Of a stretch of DNA of 64,000 bases, positions 18,664 to 27,853 are shown piece after piece (positions within the stretch are counted from its first letter, which is position 1; every line of letters starts with the position of its first letter). The stretch covers positions 62,001 to 126,000 of the forward strand of contig NZ_JAJQQP010000014.1 in the NCBI RefSeq assembly GCF_028994805.1. The letters run 5' to 3'. Below the pieces are notes generated by a model. The model saw nothing but the letters and a program-made list of their open reading frames with translations, was not told the origin of the DNA and searched no databases. This DNA comes from Promicromonospora iranensis. GTDB lineage: Bacteria > Actinomycetota > Actinomycetes > Actinomycetales > Cellulomonadaceae. The position numbers and the translations under genes were made by a program.

Positions 18664-18992
18664 CGAGCTGCCTCGTTCCTCTCGCCGAGAAGTCCGGCCA
18701 CCGTGCCGGCGAACTCCTGCCACTCCTTGCGCTGGATCTTCAGCGCCTCCCGTCCGTGCGGGGTGATGCCGTAGTACTTGCGGTGCGGCCCTTCTTCCGA
18801 CGGCACCACGTAGCTCGTGAGCGAGCCGCTCGCGTAGAGGCGGCGCAACGTCCCGTAGACGGAGGCCTCACCGGACTCGACGCCGCGGGCGCGCAGGCGC
18901 CGGACGATGTCGTACCCGTACCCGTCCTCCTGCTCGACGACCGCGAGCACCGCGGCGTCAAGCACTCCCTTGAGCAGCTGTGTCGTATCCAC
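18660..18992 (-). CDS. PadR-family transcriptional regulator
   Basis: A winged-helix repressor of about 110 residues: LLKGVLDAAVLAVVEQEDGYGYDIV, then GEASVYGTLRRLYASGSL and the wing HRKYYGITPHGRE. All PadR N-terminal motifs are present; the short C-terminal helix is the dimerisation arm. The start is uncertain: GTG at 18992 gives the family-typical MDTTQLLKG, GTG at 19001 and TTG at 19013 are in frame, and none has a clear Shine-Dalgarno site, so a leaderless message is possible. It is coupled to the HAAS-like membrane gene. Confidence 0.88.
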   Translation of the reverse strand: MDTTQLLKGVLDAAVLAVVEQEDGYGYDIVRRLRARGVESGEASVYGTLRRLYASGSLTSYVVPSEEGPHRKYYGITPHGREALKIQRKEWQEFAGTVAGLLGERNEAAR

Positions 18993-19073
18993 GGACAGCA
19001 CGGTACCGCGCAATGCGTAATAGCGCGACGAGACACGCCGCGCCGGCCCGCCGGCTGGTGCATGCCGGGCGGT

Positions 19074-20024
19074 TCACGCCATGGACAGCGCGATCCCGTC
19101 GAGGATGTCGTGCTCGCTGGTCACCACGCTCGTGAGCGAACCGCCGGCCGCCGCGACGTCGGACGCGACACGGGAGATCACCTCGGACCAGACAAGGGCC
19201 CCCGCAGCGATCACGTCGACCCGGCCCGGGTGCAGGAATCCCATGGCCACCCGCTCGGCCCGCGGCGCCTCCACCAGGGCAGCGCAGGAGTCCAGCACCG
19301 TCTGCACGGGCAGCTCCGCCTGGTTCACGCGCTCGCGCCGGTACTCCGTCAGCCCCAGCGCGTGCGCTGTCACGGTGGTGATCGACCCGGCCAGCCCGAC
19401 CAGGGTGGCCGTCTTCGCGAGCGGGACCACGCGGGCGGCGTCGTCCAGGTGGGCTCGCACGTCCGCGCGGGCGGCCTCGATCTCGGCGGCCGACGGCGGA
19501 TCGCTGTGCAGGTGCCGTTCCGTCATCCGCACCGACCCGATGTCCATGGAGACGCTCGCGTCCACCGAACCGGTGCCGAGCACGAGCTCCGTGGACCCGC
19601 CACCGAGGTCGACCACGAGGAACGGGCCGGCGTGCGCCTCGGCGACCGCGCCGGTGGCTCCGCGGAACGACAGCTCGGCCTCTTCGCTGCCCGTGATGAC
19701 CTCGACGTCGACACCGAGCGCCGCCCGGACGCCGTCGAAGAACTCGTCCCGGTTCCGTGCGTCCCGCGTGGCCGACGTCGCCACGAACCGCACCTGCTGC
19801 GCCCCTGCAGCCTCGATCGCGGCCGCGTACTCACGGGTCGCCGCGAGCGTGCGTGCCAGCGCCTCGGGGGCGAGCTCGCCGGTGCGGTCCACACCCTGGC
19901 CCAGCCGCACGACCTCCATGCGGCGGTCGAGCTCGGTGAGGTTTCCGGCGGCGTCGACGTCCGCGAGGAGCAGGCGGATCGAGTTGGTGCCGCAGTCGAT
20001 CGCGGCTACGCGAGAGAAAGTCAC
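19074..20024 (-). CDS. ppx: Ppx/GppA family exopolyphosphatase
   Basis: A 316-residue phosphatase of the actin-like ASKHA fold that releases phosphate from polyphosphate or acts on pppGpp. N-terminal phosphate loop AIDCGTNSIRLLLAD near 8-22; second motif VVDLGGGSTELVLG near 137; GLAGSITTVTAHALGL near 220. Length is normal for the short actinobacterial form. GTG start. It is the last gene of the conserved eno-ftsB-DUF501-ppx order on this strand. Confidence 0.92.
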   Translation of the reverse strand: MTFSRVAAIDCGTNSIRLLLADVDAAGNLTELDRRMEVVRLGQGVDRTGELAPEALARTLAATREYAAAIEAAGAQQVRFVATSATRDARNRDEFFDGVRAALGVDVEVITGSEEAELSFRGATGAVAEAHAGPFLVVDLGGGSTELVLGTGSVDASVSMDIGSVRMTERHLHSDPPSAAEIEAARADVRAHLDDAARVVPLAKTATLVGLAGSITTVTAHALGLTEYRRERVNQAELPVQTVLDSCAALVEAPRAERVAMGFLHPGRVDVIAAGALVWSEVISRVASDVAAAGGSLTSVVTSEHDILDGIALSMA

Positions 20025-20096
20025 GGGAGGATTCTCCCAGCCCCTCCGCCCCGAGGCGGTCGGACGTGCCGTTCCGCGAGAAACCTCACGTGGTTG

Positions 20097-20149
20097 TGAG
20101 CGCGACCGTTGCGCCGAGAACAGCCGCGTCGCCGCAACGGTCGCGCTCA
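20097..20149. repeat. Dispersed palindrome TGAGCGCGACCGTTGCG, copy 1
   Basis: Arms TGAGCGCGACCGTTGCG (20097-20113) and its exact complement (20133-20149) enclose 19 bases. It lies between ppx and the DUF501 gene. The same 17-mer recurs at 43968 in another intergenic gap, so it is a mobile or selected intergenic repeat as well as a hairpin. Confidence 0.75.
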
Positions 20150-20158
20150 GGCCAAGGT

Positions 20159-20659
20159 TCAGCAGGTGCAGCGGTCCGGGCGCCAGGTGTCCTTGGCCAG
20201 CTCGAGCGCCTCGTCACCGAGGGGGTTCACGCCCGGCCCGGCGGCCAGCGCGTGCGCGAAGAGCACGTGGAGGCACTTGACGCGGGTCGGCATGCCCCCG
20301 GCCGAGATCCCCGAGATCTCCTCGACATGGCCGATCGCCTCGCGCTCGGCGAGGTAGTGCTCGTGCGCCTTCCGGTACGCGGCGGCGAGCTCCTCGTCCG
20401 TCTCGAGCCGCGCCGTCATCTCCTTCATCACGCCGTTCGCCTCCAGCGTCGAGGCCGCGGCGACCGCCCCGGGGTGCGTCAGGTAGAAGACGGTCGGGAA
20501 CGGCGTACCGTCGGGCAGGCGGGGCGCGGTGCGCGCCACCGTCGGACGGCCGCACACGCAGCGTGCCGCGATCCCCACGACACCGCGCGGCTCGCGGCCG
20601 AGCTGCTCGGCCAGGACGCGCAGATCGTCGTCGGACACGGTCTCAGTCGCGGTGTTCAC
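20159..20659 (-). CDS. DUF501 domain-containing protein
   Basis: A 166-residue conserved actinobacterial protein of unknown function. It contains CVCGRPTVARTAPRLPDGTPFPT near 42 and KCLHVLFAHALAAGPGVNPLGDEAL near 130, and ends with paired cysteines (CTC). Several Cys/His residues could bind metal. It is always found next to ftsB and eno in this lineage, suggesting a link to cell division or envelope metabolism. GTG at 20659 is chosen because the longer open frame upstream runs antisense through ftsB. Confidence 0.85.
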   Translation of the reverse strand: MNTATETVSDDDLRVLAEQLGREPRGVVGIAARCVCGRPTVARTAPRLPDGTPFPTVFYLTHPGAVAAASTLEANGVMKEMTARLETDEELAAAYRKAHEHYLAEREAIGHVEEISGISAGGMPTRVKCLHVLFAHALAAGPGVNPLGDEALELAKDTWRPDRCTC

Positions 20660-20730
20660 CCACCCATTGTCTCCCAGGACGCGGACTGCCCGGCGGCCGG
20701 GCGAGGAAGGGCACGGGCGGCCCCGCCGGC

Positions 20731-21741
20731 CTACTCGTCGCCGCCGGCGATCCGCACGGAGTCCCACACGTTCGTGAACCAGGGGGCGTCCGTATCCTCG
20801 GACGCCTCGGGCGACGGCTCGACGACGCCCGGACCCGGCTCCTCCTGCTCGACGGAGTCGGTGTCGAGCGGGCGCCACACCTTGTCCCCGGGCATGACGA
20901 ACCGCAGCCGCGACCGCGCCTGCTCGATCACGTACGACCGGTCGTCCCAGCGCTCGAGCTCGGTCTCGAGCTGCTCCTTCTGGTCCTGCTGCTGGCTCAG
21001 CTCGGACCGCAGCTCGCGCAGCTCGGCCTGCTGCGTCACGACGGCACGAACCGTCGGCAGCAGCAGCACCACCGCGAGAAGGACCACCACGGACAGCACC
21101 ATCGCGCGGACCGTCAGCACCTCCGGCAGCACGAGGCCGAAGCTGCCGCGCTTGCGCTCGGCACGCGGCGGCAAACCACCGGAGCTGAGCGCGGTACGGC
21201 GACGCGGCTGGGTGGGGCGCTTCGCCCCGCCGCCCGACGTCGGCCGCGCGGCCCTGGGAGCCGCCGTACCCGGACGCGCGGCGGCCCGGGCCGGGGCGCT
21301 CCGGGGCGCGGCCGTGCGGCGACCCGCGGACGACGACGCGGCGGGCTTGCGGCCGGCGGACGCAGCGGACGCCGACCGCGGCGTCGCCCTGCTCTGCGAC
21401 GAGCCGGCTGCCCGCGCGGACGAGCCGCCCGGCTTCCGGGCGGCACCCTTCGCCGTCGTGCTCTTGCTCGTCGTGCTCTTGCCCGTCGCGCTCTTGCCCG
21501 TCGTCCCCTTGCTCGCCGTCCTGCCTGCCGTCCCCCTGCTCGCCGTCCCTCGGGGCGTGGCGCCCTTCGCCGTGGAGCCGGACGGCTTCTTCGGTGCGGC
21601 CTTGCCGGTGGGCGCCGGAGCCGACCCCTTGGTCTTCTTCGCGCCCGAGGCTCCCGAGCCCGCACGCGGGGTCGATGACGGGCGCGCAGCCGAGCCGCGC
21701 GCCGCACCCGAGGGTCGCGCCGGGCGACGTGAGGAAGGCAT
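20731..21741 (-). CDS. ftsB: FtsB/DivIC-type septum formation initiator with long basic extension
   Basis: A 336-residue bitopic division protein. The C-terminal third holds the membrane helix (about 212-235, MVLSVVVLLAVVLLLPTV) and a coiled coil (about 237-270, ELRELRSELSQQQDQKEQLE), followed by the FtsB-type YVIEQARSRLRFVMPGDKVW. The first 200 residues are a low-complexity Lys/Ser/Thr/Ala/Arg/Gly tract with KSTTSKSTT-like repeats, much longer than in FtsB of other phyla. It would sit in the cytoplasm and may bind DNA or FtsZ partners. Conserved between eno and DUF501. Confidence 0.88.
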   Translation of the reverse strand: MPSSRRPARPSGAARGSAARPSSTPRAGSGASGAKKTKGSAPAPTGKAAPKKPSGSTAKGATPRGTASRGTAGRTASKGTTGKSATGKSTTSKSTTAKGAARKPGGSSARAAGSSQSRATPRSASAASAGRKPAASSSAGRRTAAPRSAPARAAARPGTAAPRAARPTSGGGAKRPTQPRRRTALSSGGLPPRAERKRGSFGLVLPEVLTVRAMVLSVVVLLAVVLLLPTVRAVVTQQAELRELRSELSQQQDQKEQLETELERWDDRSYVIEQARSRLRFVMPGDKVWRPLDTDSVEQEEPGPGVVEPSPEASEDTDAPWFTNVWDSVRIAGGDE

Positions 21742-21911
21742 GGGTCGATTGTGCCGATTCGCCAGGCCTTTGTAGCGGCATTACCTCCGGCGCGCCGTGT
21801 GTCAAAGCAAAGGTCCGCCCCGACCAAGCCCTCCGGCACACGTCTCGGACGAGACACATGCCGGATCGCTCGGTCGAAGCGGACTCTTCAGGGTCGCCCA
21901 GCCAGCAGGGC

Positions 21912-23225
<1,314 letters not shown>

Positions 23226-23328
23226 TTACGGACTCAGCGTAGGACGTCCGGCAGCAGGGCGCGGAACCGTCCACTGTCCGCTCGCGCCGGCGCGTGCCAC
23301 CCGCCGGACGCCGCCGACGGTCGGCATG

Positions 23329-23381
23329 TACCCAGCGATCTGGCCCGAAGCGGTGCGGATCTCGGGCCAGATCGCTGGGTA
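23329..23381. repeat. 20-bp perfect palindrome between eno and the xylanase
   Basis: Arms TACCCAGCGATCTGGCCCGA (23329-23348) and its exact complement (23362-23381) enclose 13 bases. It lies in the gap between the divergent eno and xylanase genes, so it is not at a gene end; a regulatory or dispersed-repeat role is more likely than termination. Confidence 0.6.
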
Positions 23382-23519
23382 GGCGCCGGCCTTGAGCCCC
23401 GCATAGCTTCCCGCCACCTCTCGACGAACGGCGCGCGCGCTGGCTACGCTGCCCCTGTCCGCCGCAGCACTGTCGCTCCGGCGTTCGACCCACCGGAAAC
23501 ACGCGCAAGGGAGCGCCGC

Positions 23520-26500
23520 ATGCCTGATAGAAATCGTTTCACCCCGCCCGGTCCGCCATTTCGAAATCGTTTCACAGCCGCAGGCTTGGCACTGCTCGTC
23601 GCTGCCGGAGCCCTCACGGCGGCGCCCGCGAGCGCCGCCGGCGCCACCACGGCTCCGACCACCACGGCCACGACCACCACCGCAGCCGCCGACACCGTCG
23701 TCACCTCCGTCGACTTCGAGGACGGCACCACCGGCACCTGGGCGCCCAGCGGCGGTGCGGGCCTCGAGGTGGTAGCCGACCCCGGCCCCGACGGCGCGGG
23801 CAAGGTCCTCGCCATCACCCGGGCGGCCGACTACGAGGGCGTCCAGTCCCCCACCGGGATCTTCCAGCCCGGCGTCACCTACACCTTCAGCATGCGCGCC
23901 CGCCTCGCCGAGGGCACCGACCCCGGCCAGCCCGCGCCGACCAGCTCCGGCGTCCGGTTCGTCATGAAGCCGTCCTACGCCTGGATCGGCAACACGACCA
24001 TCGGCTCGGACTGGACCACCGTCACCGGCACGTACACGGCCGACGGGGACCCGGCCGAGCTGCAGGCCTACGTCGGCAGCGCCGACCAGGACGCGCCCTA
24101 CACCCTCCTCGTGGACGACATCATGGTGACCACCTCTGACACCGTCCCGCCGGACGACGTCGTACCCGGCGGCGCGATCAACCCCGTGCCCACCCCCGCC
24201 CATCTCGCGGACGGCAGCGGTGACGTCTCGGCCCTGACCTTCGACGACGGCCCCAACCCCGGCACGACACCCGCCCTGCTCGACTTCCTCGCGGAGCACG
24301 ACATCAGGGCGGTGTTCTGCGTGATCGGCCAGAACATCCAGGCCGACGGCGGCGCCGCGCTCCTGCGCCGGATCGTCGCGGACGGCCACGTGCTGTGCAA
24401 CCACTCGACGGGCTACGCCGACATGGGCTCCTGGTCCGAGGGGCAGGTGCGCGCGGACCTGGTCGCGAACCTGGGCATCATCCGCGAGGCGCTCGACAAC
24501 CCGAACCAGAAGGTCCCCTTCTGGCGTGCCCCGAACGGTTCGTGGGGCGTCACCCCCGGCGTCGCCGTCGAGCTGGGCATGCAGCCGCTCGCCGTCCGGA
24601 ACACGATCGCCGACTGGGAGACGCAGGACGTCGACACCCTGACCGCCAACCTGCGCTCCGCGATGGTCCCGGGTGAGCTCGTGCTGGCCCACGACGGCGG
24701 CGGCGACCGGTCGGGCACCCTCGCCGCGGTCCGGACGGTGGTCACCGAGCGGCTGGCCGAGGGCTGGACGTTCGTCCTTCCCCAGGGCGCTCCCCCGGCG
24801 TCAGGCCCGGTGATCAGCACCGACTTCGAGGACGGCACGCTCGGCGGCTGGGCACCGCGCAACGGCACCGAGGCCTCGGACTTCGTCCTCGCGGTCACCG
24901 ACTCCGACGGCCACGACTCCACCCGCTCGGCGGCGCTCACCGGCCGCGACGTCACGGGTGACGGCATCGGCCGGGACGTCACGGGCGTGCTGCGCGCGGG
25001 CGTCACCTACGACGTCTCCGCATGGGTCCGCTACCCCGAGGGGCAGGCGACCGGCGACATCTGGCTGAGCCTGGCGACCACCACCGGTGACGCCCAGACC
25101 TTCGCGACGCTCGGCCAGTTCGACGGCATCACCAGCACCGGCTGGACCCAGGTGACCGCCACCTTCTCCATGCCGGCCCACGACAGCGCCCTGCTGTACT
25201 TCGAGACCGCCTACAACGGCGGTATCACCAGTGACTGGCTCATCGACGACATCGTGGTCTCGGTCCCCGAGCCGCCGTTGATCGAGGACCTGACCGGCAT
25301 CCAGGAGACGACCGACTTCCCCGTGGGCGTCGCGATCGACAGCCGCGAGACGTCGGGTGCGGCTGCCCAGCTCCTGGACCGCCACTTCGGCCAGATCACC
25401 CCCGAGAACCACATGAAGCCGGAGGCCTGGTACGACGCCGACGGCGCCTTCCGCCGGCATCCCGAGGCGACGGCGCTCATGGACTTCGCCCAGGCGAACG
25501 ACCTGCAGGTCTACGGTCACGTCCTGGCCTGGCACAGCCAGACGCCCGACTGGTTCTTCCAGGACGACGCCGGCGAGCCGCTGCCCGCCGACGAGACGGG
25601 CAAGGAGATCCTCCGCGAGCGCCTGCGCACCCACGTGTTCGACATCGCGGAGAGTCTCAGCTCGGACTACGGGCTCTTCGGCTCGGACACCAACCCGCTG
25701 GTCGCGTTCGACGTGGTCAACGAGGTCGTGTCCGACGGCGGCGAGAACGCGGACGGCCTGCGCCGCAGCGAGTGGTTCCGGGTCCTGGGCGAGGAGTTCA
25801 TCGACCTGACGTTCCGGTACGCGGACGAGGCGTTCAACGAGACGTACGCCGCTCCGGCCGGTGCCGACCGGCCCGTGACCCTGTTCATCAACGACTACAA
25901 CACGGAGCAGGGCGGCAAGCAGGACCGGTACCGCGCGCTGGTGGAGCGGCTGCTGGAGCGCGGGGTGCCGGTGGACGGTGTGGGGCACCAGTTCCACGTG
26001 TCGCTCGCGATGCCGGTGAGCGCCCTGGAGGGTGCGATCGAGCGGTTCGCGGACCTGCCGGTGACGCAGGCGGTCACCGAGCTCGACGTGACGACGGGCA
26101 CGCCGGTGAGCCAGGCCCGGCTGATCGACCAGGGGTACTACTTCCGGGACGCGTTCGACGTGTTCCGCACCCACGCCGAGGACCTGTTCTGCGTGACGGT
26201 GTGGGGCCTGACCGACGGGCGGTCGTGGCGCGTCGACAGCGGTGCGCCGCTGATCTTCGACGACCGGTACCAGGCCAAGCCCGCGTACCACGGTGCGGTC
26301 GGGGCAGAGCTCCCCGCGCGTCTGCGCACCGCGAACGTGTTCGCGGGCGACGTGCCGCTGGACGGGGACGCCGCGGCGTCCCCCGAGTGGGACCGGCTGC
26401 CGCGGCACACGTTCGCCGCGCCGGACGGCGGCGAGGCCGCGTTCCAGCTCCGCTGGGCGTCCGACCACCTGACGGCGTTCGTCTCCGTGGACGACGCCGA

Positions 26501-27635
26501 GCCCGCCGCCGGCGATGCCGTCACGCTGGTGCTCGGTGGCACGGAGGTCGGGCCGGACGCGGAGTACGTGGTCGGCCGCGACGGTGCGGTGACCGGCACC
26601 GGCGCGGACGCCGTGGTGACGGAGCGGGAGGGCGGCTACGACGCCGTCGTGCACCTGCCCGGTGCCCTCGAAGAGGGCACTACCGTCACCTTCGATGCCC
26701 GGGTGACCAGCGGCGACGCGACGACGGCGTGGAACACGCCGGGTGCTCTCGGCACGCTGACGCTGGTCGAGGAGCTGTCGTACCTGGAGGTCCCGCAGGC
26801 CGCCGCGGCACCGGAGATCGACGGCGAGGTCGACGACGTGTGGGCCACGGCCGGCGAGGTGTCCACCACCAAGGAGGTGGAGGGCTCGGGCGGCGCGGTG
26901 GCCACGGTCAGCACGGTGTGGCGGGACGGCACGCTGTTCGTCCTGGCGGACGTCGCCGACCCCGTCGTCGACGTCTCCGGCTCCGACCCGTGGATCCAGG
27001 ACTCCGTGGAGATCTACGTGGACGGGGGCAACGCGAAGAACGGCGGCTACCGGGCTGACGACACGCAGATCCGCATCTCTGCCGAGAACGCCGTGTCGTT
27101 CGGGACGGGCGACGAGGCGGCGCAGCGCGCTCGCGTGGCGAGCGCCACCACCCGGACCGACGGCGGGTACCGGGTCGAGGCATCGGTCGACCTGCTGTCC
27201 TACGGCGGGCTCGGCACGTTCCACGGCCTGGACTTCCAGGTCAACGACGCGACGGACGGTGCACGGACGGCCGTCCGGAACTGGGCGGACCCGACCGGGA
27301 CCGGTTACCAGTCCACCGCCCGCTGGGGTGTGGGCCAGCTCGTGGCCGACACCGGGCTGGTCAGCCTCACCCCGCCGGTGGTGACGGGCCGCGCGGTCAA
27401 GGGCAAGATCCTCACGGCCGACCCGGGCACGTGGTCGCAGGAGGCGACGTACACGTACCGGTGGCTCCGGGACGGCGAGCCGGTCCACGGCGGCGGCAAG
27501 TCGTCCGGCGACGGGACGACCTACAAGGTGAAGCCGTGGGACGTCGGGCACGCGCTTTCCGTGCAGGTCACGGCCCGGGCCGCGGACGGCACGACGGCGT
27601 CCGCGACGAGTGATCCGGTGACCGTGCGGCGGTGA
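23520..27635 (+). CDS. Secreted multidomain xylanase: NodB deacetylase plus GH10
   Basis: A 1371-residue secreted enzyme. Order: signal peptide (1-42, ending APASAAG); Thr/Ala linker; CBM4/9-like module (about 55-210); NodB carbohydrate esterase 4 (about 234-417) with TFDDG, NHSTGYADM, WRAPNG and LVLAHD; second CBM4/9-like module (432-585); GH10 xylanase (590-928) with HVLAWHSQTP, acid/base Glu in FDVVNEVV and nucleophile Glu in VTELDV; two CBM9-like modules (about 937-1083 and 1088-1273); C-terminal Ig-like domain. It would deacetylate and cut xylan. The usual second zinc His of NodB motif 2 is Tyr here. ATG follows AAGGGAG. Two GAAATCGTTTC sites lie in the first 54 bases. Confidence 0.93.
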   Translation: MPDRNRFTPPGPPFRNRFTAAGLALLVAAGALTAAPASAAGATTAPTTTATTTTAAADTVVTSVDFEDGTTGTWAPSGGAGLEVVADPGPDGAGKVLAITRAADYEGVQSPTGIFQPGVTYTFSMRARLAEGTDPGQPAPTSSGVRFVMKPSYAWIGNTTIGSDWTTVTGTYTADGDPAELQAYVGSADQDAPYTLLVDDIMVTTSDTVPPDDVVPGGAINPVPTPAHLADGSGDVSALTFDDGPNPGTTPALLDFLAEHDIRAVFCVIGQNIQADGGAALLRRIVADGHVLCNHSTGYADMGSWSEGQVRADLVANLGIIREALDNPNQKVPFWRAPNGSWGVTPGVAVELGMQPLAVRNTIADWETQDVDTLTANLRSAMVPGELVLAHDGGGDRSGTLAAVRTVVTERLAEGWTFVLPQGAPPASGPVISTDFEDGTLGGWAPRNGTEASDFVLAVTDSDGHDSTRSAALTGRDVTGDGIGRDVTGVLRAGVTYDVSAWVRYPEGQATGDIWLSLATTTGDAQTFATLGQFDGITSTGWTQVTATFSMPAHDSALLYFETAYNGGITSDWLIDDIVVSVPEPPLIEDLTGIQETTDFPVGVAIDSRETSGAAAQLLDRHFGQITPENHMKPEAWYDADGAFRRHPEATALMDFAQANDLQVYGHVLAWHSQTPDWFFQDDAGEPLPADETGKEILRERLRTHVFDIAESLSSDYGLFGSDTNPLVAFDVVNEVVSDGGENADGLRRSEWFRVLGEEFIDLTFRYADEAFNETYAAPAGADRPVTLFINDYNTEQGGKQDRYRALVERLLERGVPVDGVGHQFHVSLAMPVSALEGAIERFADLPVTQAVTELDVTTGTPVSQARLIDQGYYFRDAFDVFRTHAEDLFCVTVWGLTDGRSWRVDSGAPLIFDDRYQAKPAYHGAVGAELPARLRTANVFAGDVPLDGDAAASPEWDRLPRHTFAAPDGGEAAFQLRWASDHLTAFVSVDDAEPAAGDAVTLVLGGTEVGPDAEYVVGRDGAVTGTGADAVVTEREGGYDAVVHLPGALEEGTTVTFDARVTSGDATTAWNTPGALGTLTLVEELSYLEVPQAAAAPEIDGEVDDVWATAGEVSTTKEVEGSGGAVATVSTVWRDGTLFVLADVADPVVDVSGSDPWIQDSVEIYVDGGNAKNGGYRADDTQIRISAENAVSFGTGDEAAQRARVASATTRTDGGYRVEASVDLLSYGGLGTFHGLDFQVNDATDGARTAVRNWADPTGTGYQSTARWGVGQLVADTGLVSLTPPVVTGRAVKGKILTADPGTWSQEATYTYRWLRDGEPVHGGGKSSGDGTTYKVKPWDVGHALSVQVTARAADGTTASATSDPVTVRR
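23530..23573. promoter_or_regulatory. Two LacI-type operator-like palindromes in the xylanase start
   Basis: GAAATCGTTTC occurs at 23530-23540 and 23563-23573, 33 bases centre to centre (about three helical turns). GAAANCGNTTTC-type palindromes are typical LacI-family operators. They lie inside the first codons of the xylanase, which creates a repeated RNRFT peptide, so binding would block elongation or initiation. No LacI gene is in the window. Confidence 0.6.
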
Positions 27636-27640
27636 GCGAA

Positions 27641-27692
27641 GGGCCGGAGTTGTTGCTGTCTCAGAAGGTTGAAACAGAAACAACTCCGGCCC
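27641..27692. terminator. Hairpin after the xylanase gene
   Basis: Arms GGGCCGGAGTTGTT (27641-27654) and AACAACTCCGGCCC (27679-27692) are exact complements. The hairpin starts 6 bases after the xylanase stop and insulates it from the importer operon. Confidence 0.75.
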
Positions 27693-27853
27693 GGACCTGG
27701 TCTGGACCTGGTTCCTCCTGCCTCGAACAGGAAGGGGTCCTGACGAATCGTTACAGATGGTTTACACGAGTTTCCAGGCAACCGGCCTCCCGTGGCGATA
27801 TGGTCCAAACCTCCCCACCCACAGACGGGGGAGACGAACTGGGGAGGCAAGCA

